Positions 16,231-24,486 are shown, counted from the first letter of the stretch. The stretch: DNA of 64,000 bases from Lewinellaceae bacterium (GCA_016711435.1 JADJSY010000019.1:1-64000), one strand, 5' to 3'. Translations and numbers: made by a program. The notes: generated by a model not told the origin, from the letters alone.

Positions 16231-17061
16231 TTAAATGACAAAATTAACAGGTTCTTCGAAAGGTTTGGTACGTACTTTTACCTGCGACTGATGCAGTACA
16301 ATAGAAAAGGGCGGCACACTTTCTGTCAACCAGCTGTTACCGCCGATCACCGAATAATGTCCGACGACCGTACGGCCGCCCAGAATCGTGCTGTTGGCGT
16401 ACAAGATACAGTTATCTTCAATAGTCGGATGGCGTTTTACATTGGCCAGCGACTTGTCCACCTGTAAAGCGCCGAGTGTGACGCCCTGGTATATTTTTAC
16501 GTCGTTGCCGATGACCGCCGTCGCGCCGATGACCACGCCGGTACCGTGGTCAATAAAAAAGGAGCGACCAATGCTTGCCGCCGGATGAATATCGATGCCG
16601 GTTTTACCGTGTATGTACTCCGAAAAAACACGCGGTAGCAGGGGCGCACCAAGGTGGTGCAGCAAATGCGCAATGCGGTAATGTGCAATCGCATAAAACC
16701 CCGGATAGGTCGCAATCACCTCTTCAATGCAGGTGGCGGCAGGATCGAACTGCATGATCGCTACCGCATCTTCCATCAGGCGCTCGTACACCTCCGGCAG
16801 CCCGCTGAAAAACGCATCGGTAATGGTGGACATCGACTTGTCCTGATCTTTTAAAAGCGGATGTAGCAACTGCATCAACTCGTGGCGCAACAGTTCGTAT
16901 TCCACCCGGGCAGGTCTTGTTTCTTCCCCGATCATGGGAAATAAAAACAAAAACAGCTCGTCTGCCAGGCGCTGCGCTTCCACTTTGGGTGGAATCCTGT
17001 TGGTGGAAACATTTCGCTGGTTGTCGAGTTTTTCAAAAAAAGATTCCAGATCGGATTTCAT
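16231..17061 (-). CDS. cysE: serine O-acetyltransferase
   Basis: 276 residues. An N-terminal helical domain (about 1-145) of the EpsC/plant-like type is followed by the left-handed beta-helix (SIGRSFFIDHGTGVVIGATAV and VKIYQGVTLGALQ as separate coils), with the catalytic D171/H172 pair in FIDHGTG and H211 in VKRHPTIED. It transfers acetyl from acetyl-CoA to L-serine, the committed and normally cysteine-inhibited step of cysteine synthesis. It precedes cysK and follows a predicted attenuator; the repeat word ggtcttacgaccccgcac lies in the gap at 17068-17085. Confidence 0.95.
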   Translation of the reverse strand: MKSDLESFFEKLDNQRNVSTNRIPPKVEAQRLADELFLFLFPMIGEETRPARVEYELLRHELMQLLHPLLKDQDKSMSTITDAFFSGLPEVYERLMEDAVAIMQFDPAATCIEEVIATYPGFYAIAHYRIAHLLHHLGAPLLPRVFSEYIHGKTGIDIHPAASIGRSFFIDHGTGVVIGATAVIGNDVKIYQGVTLGALQVDKSLANVKRHPTIEDNCILYANSTILGGRTVVGHYSVIGGNSWLTESVPPFSIVLHQSQVKVRTKPFEEPVNFVI

Positions 17062-17132
17062 ATTTTAGGGTCTTACGACCCCGCACAGGTCTACCATGCC
17101 ACCACTATTTCGAGCGTCCAAAGCGTTTATTC

Positions 17133-17176
17133 TAAAACAAAAATCCCGAATTTTTCTTCAATGAAAAATTCGGGAT
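17133..17176 (-). terminator. intrinsic terminator of the cysE-cysK leader
   Basis: On the minus strand a perfect 14-bp stem (atcccgaatttttc and its complement, plus-strand 17143-17176) with a 6-base loop is followed at once by TTTTTGTTTT (17133-17143). It lies 37 bases after the stop codon of the Cys-rich leader ORF and about 72 bases before the cysE start, exactly where a transcription attenuator would stand. Confidence 0.85.
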
Positions 17177-17212
17177 GACTCGTGCTCAATCAGGTAATTA
17201 TCGAACGAAATA

Positions 17213-17308
17213 CTACTCAATAAACCCAAAATCGGCGATCATCCCTTTCCTTTCGGTGGAACAACAGCAACAACAGGGTTTTTGATTTTGAGCAGATGAA
17301 AAATTCAT
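17213..17308 (-). CDS. cysteine-rich leader peptide, five consecutive Cys codons
   Basis: 31 codons from the ATG at 17308 to TAG at 17213. The product begins MNFSSAQNQKP, continues with five Cys in a row (codons TGT TGT TGC TGT TGT, 17275-17261) and ends STERKGMIADFGFIE. The Cys run sits in the middle of a peptide with no other feature. The ORF is upstream of cysE-cysK in the same direction, has its own promoter at 17325-17355, and is followed by a strong intrinsic terminator. This is the arrangement of a ribosome-mediated attenuator sensing cysteinyl-tRNA. A small metal-binding peptide is the alternative. Confidence 0.75.
   Translation of the reverse strand: MNFSSAQNQKPCCCCCSTERKGMIADFGFIE
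17241..17254 (-). promoter_or_regulatory. possible antiterminator arm
   Basis: On the minus strand gaaaggaaagggat, directly after the Cys codons, can pair with the 5' arm of the terminator (atcccgaatttttc, 17176-17163): five Watson-Crick pairs at one end, six including two G-U pairs at the other, and a 3x3 internal loop. A ribosome stalled at the Cys codons would leave it free to pair; base pairing is read from sequence, the function is inferred. Confidence 0.45.
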
Positions 17309-17324
17309 ATTCAAAGTTGAGCGA

Positions 17325-17355
17325 CAAACATATTGTCAAAAACAACAAGTACCAA
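17325..17355 (-). promoter_or_regulatory. promoter of the cys leader (TTG-N20-TATGTTTG)
   Basis: On the minus strand TATGTTTG (plus 17325-17332) is a perfect Bacteroidota -7 box, and TTG (plus 17353-17355) lies 20 bases upstream as the -33 element. Transcription should begin about 10 bases before the leader ATG, so the leader ORF is the first thing translated. Confidence 0.75.
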
Positions 17356-17436
17356 GCCATGTTTTGATTTTTTTGATTTTTTATTTGAAATAATGGTCGA
17401 TGGGTTGCCGGGACAACTCTTTTTGCGGCTTAAATG

Positions 17437-17578
17437 GAACACGGATTTAATAGGAATGAGGGATGAGGAATGATTTTAGCCGCTCTCCGAACCAGATTCT
17501 CTTTACAAAGCGGCTATAATCATTCCTCATCCTTCATTCCTCATTCCTCATCCCTCATCCCTATTAAATCCGTGTTCC
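17437..17578. repeat. long palindrome, 'aacacggatttaatagg / gagggatgaggaatg' family
   Basis: The left arm gaacacggatttaatagg plus aatgagggatgaggaatga is matched by complementary right-arm words (cattcctcat, tcatccctcatcc, ctattaaatccgtgttcc). It separates the divergent cys leader and the thiolase gene. The outer word cacggattt links it to the palindromes at 178 and 45131. Confidence 0.8.
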
Positions 17579-17594
17579 CTTCATCCAAAAAAAA

Positions 17595-18800
17595 ATGATC
17601 CAACAAGCATTCCTCGCCGACGGTATCCGTACGCCCATCGGTAGTTTTGGCGGCGCCCTTTCCGCTATCCGGGCCGACGACCTGGCTGCCCATGTCATCC
17701 AGAAACTGCTGGAACGCCACCCGCAGCTCGATCCTTCGGCGATTGCCGATGTTTACTTCGGTTGCGCCAACCAGGCAGGTGAGGATAACCGCAACGTCGC
17801 CCGCATGGCTTTGCTATTGGCCGGTCTGCCCCACACCGTGCCCGGAGAAACCGTCAACCGGCTTTGCGCCAGCGGAATGGCTGCTGTCATCCACGCCAAA
17901 CGCGCCATCAACACCGGCGACGGCGACCTGCTGCTGGCCGGCGGGGTGGAACACATGACCCGCGCGCCTTACGTGATGAGCAAATCGGCCAAACCCTTCG
18001 GTACGGATGCGCAATTGTACGACAGCAGCTTCGGCTGGCGTTTTGTCAACCCCAAAATGCAGGACCTGTACGGAACGGATGCGATGGGTGTAACAGCGGA
18101 GAATCTGGCAGAAATGTATAAAATCAGCCGGGAAGACCAGGATCAGTTTGCGCTGCGGAGTCAGCAGAAAGCGGCCCGCGCCCGCGAAGAAGGCCGCCTG
18201 GCTGCGGAAATCACTCCGGTACCGCTCTCGAAAGGCAAGGGTGAAACAATTCTTTTCCAATCGGATGAATTTATCAAGCCCGACACCACCCTCGAAGTAT
18301 TGGGTAAACTTAGAACGGCCTTTAAAAAAGACGGTACTGTCACTGCCGGCAACGCTTCCGGTCTCAATGACGGCGCCGCCGCGCTGCTGATCGCTTCTGA
18401 AAAAGGTTTACAAACACATGGTTTGACGCCGCTGGCGCGCATCGTCAGCTCCGCCGTAAGCGGCGTGGAACCGCGCATCATGGGCATCGGGCCGGTGAGC
18501 GCTTCGCAGCAGGCCCTGCAAAAAGCCGGTCTTTCCATCAACGATCTGGATGTCATCGAACTCAACGAGGCATTTGCCGCTCAAGTGCTGGCCTGTACCC
18601 GGCAATTGGGCATCTCCGACGATGATGAACGGCTCAACCCAAACGGCGGCGCCATCGCACTCGGCCACCCGCTGGGTATGTCGGGCGCTCGCATTATCCT
18701 CGCTGCTGCCCGCGAATTGCAGCGCAAAGGCGGCCGATATGCGCTTTGCACGATGTGTATCGGGGTGGGACAGGGATATGCGGTGATTCTTGAGAAATAA
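17595..18800 (+). CDS. pcaF: 3-oxoadipyl-CoA/acetyl-CoA C-acyltransferase (thiolase)
   Basis: 401 residues, matching the PcaF/PaaJ length. The nucleophile is C91 in NRLCASGM; the C-terminal catalytic residues are H358 in NPNGGAIALGHPLGMSGAR and C388 in CTMCIGVGQG. The N-terminal FLADGIRTPIGSFGGALS and CANQAGEDNRNVARM are especially close to the 3-oxoadipyl-CoA thiolases of aromatic and phenylacetate breakdown, but no other pathway gene is nearby. A general fatty-acid thiolase role is therefore possible. It stands alone between two long palindromes. Confidence 0.88.
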   Translation: MIQQAFLADGIRTPIGSFGGALSAIRADDLAAHVIQKLLERHPQLDPSAIADVYFGCANQAGEDNRNVARMALLLAGLPHTVPGETVNRLCASGMAAVIHAKRAINTGDGDLLLAGGVEHMTRAPYVMSKSAKPFGTDAQLYDSSFGWRFVNPKMQDLYGTDAMGVTAENLAEMYKISREDQDQFALRSQQKAARAREEGRLAAEITPVPLSKGKGETILFQSDEFIKPDTTLEVLGKLRTAFKKDGTVTAGNASGLNDGAAALLIASEKGLQTHGLTPLARIVSSAVSGVEPRIMGIGPVSASQQALQKAGLSINDLDVIELNEAFAAQVLACTRQLGISDDDERLNPNGGAIALGHPLGMSGARIILAAARELQRKGGRYALCTMCIGVGQGYAVILEK

Positions 18801-18802
18801 GT

Positions 18803-19023
18803 CCGAGAGTCATCAGTCGAAGTCGTGCGAAGTCGTCAGAGTCGAAGTCCGTAGAGTGCGCCGTTTCATGTTTTAGAAACCCAAGCATGAAACGGAGTAC
18901 TCTACGGGCTTCGGACTGATGACTGACGACTTCGGACTTGCTACGGACTTCGGACTGACGACTTCGAACTTGTAACAGTGTACTCTACGGACTTCGGACT
19001 GACTACTTCGGACTTCGGACTTG
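18803..19023. repeat. long palindrome, 'gtccgaagtc' family, copy 2
   Basis: Same construction as 6883-7062: tandem cgaagtcgtcagagtcgaag words, a core with gtccgtagagtgcgccgttt, a short loop and atgaaacgg, then several complementary gacttcggac words. It lies between the convergent thiolase and arsS genes and reaches to the arsS stop codon. The second arm carries extra repeats, so the copies have expanded independently. Confidence 0.85.
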
Positions 19024-20094
19024 CTAAGAGACTTCCCCGCCGCAAGACGACCCCGCTCCCGCCGTACAACCGAAACAGTGTTGATTCAGGACAATATTGC
19101 GGGCAAGCAGCAGATCGTAATTGAAGTTGCTGATATGGTTCGAGTCGTTGGTGCTGACTTTCAGGTCGAGCATTTGATTGAAGTCGCAATCGTACAAATA
19201 GCCGTCCCAGCTCACGGAAATGGTATTGCGGCACATCACGCTGCCGACCGTCGAAGGGTTGAATGCGTTCACCAATTGCGACATATATTCCTCGTAGTTA
19301 TCCGATTCGAGCAGGTATTCCAGAAAACGGCTGATCGGCATATTGGTGATGGCAAACAGGCGGTTGAATTCGATGTCGTACTTGCGCTTGAGCTGACTTT
19401 TAAATTCTCTTTCCAGTCCGGCCTGTGAACCCGGCAAAAAAGCCCCGGTAGGATTGTACACGAGGTCGAGCATCAGCCCCGTGCCTTCCTGGCCATAACC
19501 GACGGCATTCAGCCGGCGCAAAGCCTCGATACTGTCCTCAAATACGCCGTCGCCGCGCTGCGCATCCGTCCGGGTTTTGCTGAAATACGGCAGGGAGGAG
19601 ACAATCTGTACCTGGTTTTCTGCAAACCATTCCGGCAGCGAGTGGTATTTCGGGTTAGCCTTGATGATGGTCAGGTTGCAGCGATCGATGACCGTTTTGC
19701 CTAATTTCCGGCATTCTTCCACGAACCATTTAAAATGCGGGTTCATTTCCGGTGCGCCGCCAGTAATATCCACCGTTTGAATGTCGTACTTTGACAGAAT
19801 ATCGAGGCATATTTCGAGGGTTTCGCGGCCCATGTTTTCCACCTTTTTATCCGGACCTGCATCCACGTGGCAGTGGGAGCAGGTCTGGTTGCAGAGTTTG
19901 CCGATATTGACCTGGAAAATATCGATACCCGAAGGCAGCAGCGGTGCGTGGCCTGCTTCAGCGGCTTTGGAGGCGAAGGATGGAAATTTAATATCCACCC
20001 TTTCTTTGCCGTTCAGCACCTGTAATTGAAAAAAAGTATCGGCGAGCGCGTCGCCCCGGGATGCAAGTGATTTTGTTCTTTGATGTATTGACAT
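19024..20094 (-). CDS. arsS: arsenosugar biosynthesis radical SAM protein
   Basis: 356 residues. The radical-SAM cluster motif is CNQTCSHC (C68, C72, C75), followed by DITGGAPEMNPHFKW, the SAM-binding GGE-like region. The C-terminal Cys-rich domain ends NQHCFGCTAGAGSSCGGEVS, the hallmark of the ArsS group, which builds the ribosyl-arsenic bond from dimethylarsenite in oxo-arsenosugar synthesis. It follows the AhpD-like gene with a one-base gap, the usual two-gene arrangement. No arsM methylase is in the window; one would be expected elsewhere. Confidence 0.88.
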   Translation of the reverse strand: MSIHQRTKSLASRGDALADTFFQLQVLNGKERVDIKFPSFASKAAEAGHAPLLPSGIDIFQVNIGKLCNQTCSHCHVDAGPDKKVENMGRETLEICLDILSKYDIQTVDITGGAPEMNPHFKWFVEECRKLGKTVIDRCNLTIIKANPKYHSLPEWFAENQVQIVSSLPYFSKTRTDAQRGDGVFEDSIEALRRLNAVGYGQEGTGLMLDLVYNPTGAFLPGSQAGLEREFKSQLKRKYDIEFNRLFAITNMPISRFLEYLLESDNYEEYMSQLVNAFNPSTVGSVMCRNTISVSWDGYLYDCDFNQMLDLKVSTNDSNHISNFNYDLLLARNIVLNQHCFGCTAGAGSSCGGEVS

Positions 20095-20095
20095 C

Positions 20096-20437
20096 TTACA
20101 TGGTCATTTTTTTTGCGTGTTTCATCATCTGGGTAGAGTACACCAGGGTAATTCCGGCTTTCATCGTGGCCGCCACGTGAACTGCTTCCATCATTTGTTC
20201 TTCATCGGCGCCGGCTTTCAGGCAAGTGGAAGTGTAGGCGTCGATACAGTACGGGCATTGCATGGCATGGGAAACGGCCAATGCAATCAGCGCTTTTTCG
20301 CGCTCCGTCAGCGCGCCTTCTTTCATCACTTCGCTGTAGTAATCGAAAAATTTTTTGCCCATAGGCCCCTGCCATTCCGAAATAGCGCCAAAATTAGCAA
20401 GGTCTGCCGGCTCGAAGTATGTTTTTTCTTTGCTCAT
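20096..20437 (-). CDS. arsenosugar-associated peroxidase-like (AhpD/CMD family) protein
   Basis: 113 residues with the carboxymuconolactone decarboxylase/AhpD fold: AHQ-like HAMQCPYCIDAYTSTCLKAG carries the redox pair C61/C64, and LTEREKALIALAVS is the preceding conserved helix. It is directly upstream of arsS, which is the context that names the 'arsenosugar biosynthesis-associated peroxidase-like' family. Its precise role (redox support or removal of a reactive intermediate) is not known. A -7 promoter box is at 20527-20534. Confidence 0.85.
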   Translation of the reverse strand: MSKEKTYFEPADLANFGAISEWQGPMGKKFFDYYSEVMKEGALTEREKALIALAVSHAMQCPYCIDAYTSTCLKAGADEEQMMEAVHVAATMKAGITLVYSTQMMKHAKKMTM

Positions 20438-20526
20438 GTTGTGTAAGTTCTAGCATGTGGAATAGAAAGCGCTGCGAAGTAACCTTACGAGTATTCCGGC
20501 TTTCCGGTTTTTAAAAAAAAGCAGTG

Positions 20527-20534
20527 CAAACATA
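20527..20534 (-). promoter_or_regulatory. TAnnTTTG -7 box (tatgtttg on minus strand)
   Basis: Perfect -7 element about 90 bases upstream of the AhpD-like gene, the first gene of the arsS pair. A TTG is found at a shorter than usual 16-base spacing. Confidence 0.5.
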
Positions 20535-20611
20535 AGCATTGCCACGGGTTCAACATTTTATGCCATTTGGAATTGTGGGTCAATTGTCGGCGGCCTACCG
20601 TTTGGGCCCGC

Positions 20612-20627
20612 GGGGGGGGGGGGGGGG
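20612..20627. repeat. homopolymer G16
   Basis: Sixteen consecutive G followed by T and four more G, in the gap between the arsS pair and a secreted-protein gene. Such tracts slip during replication and are also prone to sequencing error. It is not inside a recognised gene. Confidence 0.9.
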
Positions 20628-20863
20628 TGGGGTTGTTAAGGCGGCTCACTCTTTTGAGCGGCTCACTTTAAACCCACACCCTCATCAACCATTTAAGTCA
20701 CCCCGTCAATATACCTCGCGCAATGCCAAGAAGTATAATTAACTTTCTCATTCAACTTCGCCGAATAATCTTGCAAAACTGAAATCTTTGTGCCGCAATA
20801 CTTTACTTCAGCGGTTTATATACCGCAGCCAATGCAAGATGCGTTGAATGCTTCAAACAACAA

Positions 20864-20873
20864 CCCCCCCCCC
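20864..20873. repeat. homopolymer C10 just before a start codon
   Basis: Ten consecutive C end 11 bases before the ATG at 20885, in the presumed 5' untranslated region. Length change here would alter the spacing and structure at the ribosome entry site of the secreted-protein gene. Confidence 0.9.
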
Positions 20874-20884
20874 GCTAATCGCAC

Positions 20885-21694
20885 ATGAAAAAAAACTTCC
20901 TTACCGCCGGTTTGCTTTGTTGTTCCTTATGGGTTTTTGCACAAAATATTAATCCGCAAGTCCTTGATTTACAAGACCATACGGGTTTATTAAGCCTGTT
21001 GTTCGATTCCAAGTTATTTGATCCAAGCGGTGAAGTGCTCTGGCGGCCGCTTAATTTTTCCGATGCTTTGTCGGCCAATTACTCCGACGACGGCTACCTG
21101 CACACCCACCTCGACACGCTGCTCTATTTTACAACGTATGGCATCAGCCAGGCGGTGGCCGTTTTTTCCACCCTGCATTATGAAAAAGGAGAACTGAGCG
21201 ACTGCCATGCCTGCGGCGTACAGATCAGCGTCGCTGTTTTTGATGAAGCGCAGGGCGGCAAATGGAGCCTCGGGCGTTTTGCCAAACATTTCACCACCCT
21301 GGGCAGCGGCGGTGAAAACGGTATGGTCGGCCTGACACAATTCGGCTCCAACCAGTGGTGCCTGACCCTTTCCATGAGCTGGATCGGGCAGGGGGTGTTC
21401 AGCGAATACGCCAGTTTTTACAACCTGGATAACATGGAAAAAGTTTTCAACTACGTCGTACATGAAGACAACAGCGGCGCTTTGGGTGCTGCCACGGACG
21501 AATCCTATTCTTACGATAAATCCATCCACTTTATCACCCATGAAGAAACCGAATCCGGTTGGTGGGATTTTGAAATCGTGACGCGCGGCACACAACCCGG
21601 CATCGGCGACGACGTCAAATCAGTGCCTGCTAACGGGGTGGAACGTTATCACTTCAACTGGGAAACGGATTATTACATGCGGGTGTGCCCGTAA
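20885..21694 (+). CDS. secreted protein of unknown function
   Basis: 269 residues with a clear signal peptide (MKKNFLTAGLLCCSLWVFAQ). I do not recognise the family. The mature part is rich in aromatic and acidic residues, with a possible disulfide pair in DCHACGVQ, a TLGSGGENGMVGLTQFG segment and a C-terminus YYMRVCP without a type IX sorting domain. The upstream region carries a C10 tract 11 bases before the start. Its last 22 bases overlap the convergent end of the iorB-type gene, so the two transcripts are complementary at their 3' ends. Confidence 0.65.
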   Translation: MKKNFLTAGLLCCSLWVFAQNINPQVLDLQDHTGLLSLLFDSKLFDPSGEVLWRPLNFSDALSANYSDDGYLHTHLDTLLYFTTYGISQAVAVFSTLHYEKGELSDCHACGVQISVAVFDEAQGGKWSLGRFAKHFTTLGSGGENGMVGLTQFGSNQWCLTLSMSWIGQGVFSEYASFYNLDNMEKVFNYVVHEDNSGALGAATDESYSYDKSIHFITHEETESGWWDFEIVTRGTQPGIGDDVKSVPANGVERYHFNWETDYYMRVCP

Positions 21695-23883
21695 GGCACG
21701 TTCTTTTTTCCAAAATTGCCCGTGTTTCCAACTACATTCTCCATCGTATTGTCCCCTTCTCTCAAAAACGGCTGATCGCGCATACGTTTTCCCATCGCCT
21801 TGTAAAACGCATTGGCCACCGCGCCGCTCAAAGGCGGCAGGGCCGGCTCGCCAAGTCCCGTCGGGTCGATGCCGTTGTCTACAAAATGGACTTCCACTTC
21901 AGGGATTTCATTCATGCGAATGAGCCGGTAGGTGTTGAAGTTTTTTTGCTGGGTTTCGCCGTCTTTGAAGGTCAGTTGTCCGTACATGGCGTGGCCCAGC
22001 CCATCCACGACGCTGCCAACCACCTGGTTGAGCGCGCCGCTCAAGTTGACCACAATGCCGCAATCCACCGCGCAATACACTTTTTGCAGGGTGAATTTGC
22101 CCTTGCGTTTCACCACCTCCGCCACCTGCGCTACATAGGACAAGTGTGAATAATACACGCTGAAACCCAGAAAAACTCCTTTTTTGCGTTTTTTAAACCA
22201 TCCTGATTTTTCCGCCGCCAGTTCAATCGTTTTGATAAAACGTTCGGCGTCGTAGGTCGGTTTGCCTTCCGCATTAAGCGGCGCTTTTGCCTGCCGGAAC
22301 AAGTCCAGCCGCATGGTCACGGGGTCTTTTCCGGCTGCTTCGGCCACTTCATCGAAGAAGGATTGTTCGGCGCCCGCCAAAAAATTGGTGATTGGCGCCC
22401 GCCATGGGCCGGTCGTAATGGGCGATTTGTGGTCGACCGATTCGATGAGGACATTCGGAATGGCGCCTGCCGGGAAATTGTTTTCGCGCACCGGATTGCC
22501 GGAATTGATGCCTACGCCGCGCAGCTCGAAGGCCGTGATATTGCCCGCTTTGTCCAAAGCCGCGCGGAAACGGTACCGTGCCGCCGGACGATAAATGCCG
22601 CCGGTCATATCGTCTTCCCGCGTCCACATTACTTTTACGGGCGCTTTGATGATACTCGATAACTCGGCGGTTTCCACCGCGTAGTCGGGGCGCAGGCGGC
22701 GACCGAATCCGCCGCCGATGCGCATCATTTCTAAGGAAATATTTTCAGGGGGAATACCCAGCAGTTTGGCTACCTGGTCGCGGGCGGACTGCGGCGTCTG
22801 CACCGGTCCTATGAGTTCTACTTTGTCGGGGCGCACGTCGGCGAAGAAATTCATCGGCTCCATGGGCGCGTGGGAAAGGAAGGGGCATTGGTATTCTGCC
22901 TCGACAATTTTATTGGCCGTTGCAAATGCTGCTGCCGTGTCGCCGTCCTTGCGTTTCACCTGTGCCTCGCCGGATTTCATGAGTTCTTTAAAAATGCGGT
23001 CGTGGTCGGCGCTGCTTTCCAGTTCAGCCTCTTTTTCATACTCCACATGGAGCGCTTCCCGGGCTTTCATCACTTCCCAGGTCGATTTACCGACGACGGC
23101 CACGTTGTTTTTAAACGAAACAACATCCACAATGCCGGGCATGGCTTTAGCGGCTGATCCGTCGACAGATTTGAGTTTCAGGCCGAATGCCGGCGGGTGC
23201 TGGATCATGGCGAACAACATACCCTCGCGGTAAAAATCCATGCCGTATATGGGTTTTCCCGTCAGAATGTCCTGGTTATCAACACCTTTGACGAAAGTAC
23301 CGATGATTTTGAAATCCTTGCGGTCTTTGAGCGGTACGTCCTTCGGCGGGGTAAGCAAGGCGGCATCGGCGGCTAATTCGCCATAGGTTGCCTGTTTGCC
23401 GCTCGGGTGAAGCACCAGACCCTTATCGGTCGTGCAGGTACCCGCATCCACGCCCCAGCGTTTGGCAGCGGTTTCGATGAGCATCCGGCGGGCCGTGGCG
23501 CCGGCCTGGCGCAGGCGTAGCCAGGAGTGTGGGGTGGAATAACTGCCACCTGCCACCTGCCGTTCAAATTTGACCGTATCTAACGGCGCCTGAACAACTT
23601 TGACCTTCGTCCAGTCAAAGTCTAACTCCTCAGCGACCGTCATTGGAAACGAGGTTTTGATCCCTTGTCCCACTTCCGGGTTTGGCGAAAAAATGGTCGC
23701 TGTGCCATCGCTGTTGATGGAAAGATAAGCGTTGAAATCAAAGCTGCCTTCGAGCGCTGCATTGGCAACGCCTGCGTTGAATTTTCCGGAGGCGAACAGG
23801 TCGAAACCCAGGAAAAGTCCGCCGCCGACAAGGGCTGAACTTTTCAAAAAATCACGCCGGCTATATTGCGAGGAGGATTGCAT
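21673..23883 (-). CDS. iorB: molybdopterin dehydrogenase large subunit (isoquinoline 1-oxidoreductase beta type)
   Basis: 736 residues. A twin-arginine-like signal (SRRDFLKSSALVGGGLF) indicates export of a folded protein. The molybdopterin domains show GGGFGRRLRPDYAVE, a MTREDDMTGGIYRP region, GPWRAPITNFLAGAEQSFFDE and GLGEPALPPLSGAVANAFY, the last being the Glu-containing active-site motif of the xanthine dehydrogenase family. The Tat signal and single fused chain fit the IorB/aldehyde-dehydrogenase-like periplasmic group. It lies 105 bp after the 2Fe-2S subunit gene. Substrate unknown (N-heterocycle or aldehyde). Confidence 0.85.
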   Translation of the reverse strand: MQSSSQYSRRDFLKSSALVGGGLFLGFDLFASGKFNAGVANAALEGSFDFNAYLSINSDGTATIFSPNPEVGQGIKTSFPMTVAEELDFDWTKVKVVQAPLDTVKFERQVAGGSYSTPHSWLRLRQAGATARRMLIETAAKRWGVDAGTCTTDKGLVLHPSGKQATYGELAADAALLTPPKDVPLKDRKDFKIIGTFVKGVDNQDILTGKPIYGMDFYREGMLFAMIQHPPAFGLKLKSVDGSAAKAMPGIVDVVSFKNNVAVVGKSTWEVMKAREALHVEYEKEAELESSADHDRIFKELMKSGEAQVKRKDGDTAAAFATANKIVEAEYQCPFLSHAPMEPMNFFADVRPDKVELIGPVQTPQSARDQVAKLLGIPPENISLEMMRIGGGFGRRLRPDYAVETAELSSIIKAPVKVMWTREDDMTGGIYRPAARYRFRAALDKAGNITAFELRGVGINSGNPVRENNFPAGAIPNVLIESVDHKSPITTGPWRAPITNFLAGAEQSFFDEVAEAAGKDPVTMRLDLFRQAKAPLNAEGKPTYDAERFIKTIELAAEKSGWFKKRKKGVFLGFSVYYSHLSYVAQVAEVVKRKGKFTLQKVYCAVDCGIVVNLSGALNQVVGSVVDGLGHAMYGQLTFKDGETQQKNFNTYRLIRMNEIPEVEVHFVDNGIDPTGLGEPALPPLSGAVANAFYKAMGKRMRDQPFLREGDNTMENVVGNTGNFGKKNVPYGHTRM

Positions 23884-23988
23884 AGTGTACCTGATTTTGG
23901 AAAGTGGACGAAGATGGTTGAGAATGTTTTATGGTTTGATAAGGTTGATGAGGGTTGAGTAATTCAGCCACTCGAAAATGAAGCAATT

Positions 23989-24486
23989 TTACCACCTCGA
24001 GCGGCCAATCAAACTTTCAAACAACTTATCAACCTTTTGCGCTGCCAGCTTCACCGCATCCCGGATCCGGTGGTACGTACCGCAGCGGCAGATGTTGCCG
24101 GACAAGGCTTGTTCTATTTCCCGGTCGTTCGGTTTCGGATTGCGCTGGAGCAGCGCTGCCGCCGACATGATTTGTCCGGACTGGCAGTAACCGCATTGCG
24201 GCACATCTACTTCATCCCAGGCGCGTTGTAGCGGGTGGTCTCCTTTTTCGGAAAGCCCTTCGATGGTGGTGACGCGCATATTGCCGACGGCAGAAACCGG
24301 AAGTACGCAGGAGCGGGTGGCTTCACCGTCGAGATGAATGGTGCAGGCGCCGCAAGCCGCTATGCCGCAGCCGTATTTGGCGCCGACCAAGCCTAAATGG
24401 TCGCGCAAAACCCAGAGCAGGGGCGTATCGGGGGCCACATCGGCGCTGTAAACGCGGCCATTGATATTGAGTGTGTAAGTTGCCAT
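23989..24486 (-). CDS. iorA: 2Fe-2S subunit of the molybdenum oxidoreductase
   Basis: 165 residues from the ATG at 24486; a longer frame exists but MATYTLNINGRV is the family's normal start. The plant-type ferredoxin cluster is CGIAACGAC plus C60 (C40, C45, C48, C60) and the second helical cluster is CGYC...CRC (C98, C101, C133, C135). It passes electrons from the molybdopterin subunit encoded next. A -7-like box tatctttc lies about 40 bases upstream on the minus strand. Together the pair forms a complete two-subunit enzyme apart from the cytochrome acceptor. Confidence 0.9.
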   Translation of the reverse strand: MATYTLNINGRVYSADVAPDTPLLWVLRDHLGLVGAKYGCGIAACGACTIHLDGEATRSCVLPVSAVGNMRVTTIEGLSEKGDHPLQRAWDEVDVPQCGYCQSGQIMSAAALLQRNPKPNDREIEQALSGNICRCGTYHRIRDAVKLAAQKVDKLFESLIGRSRW

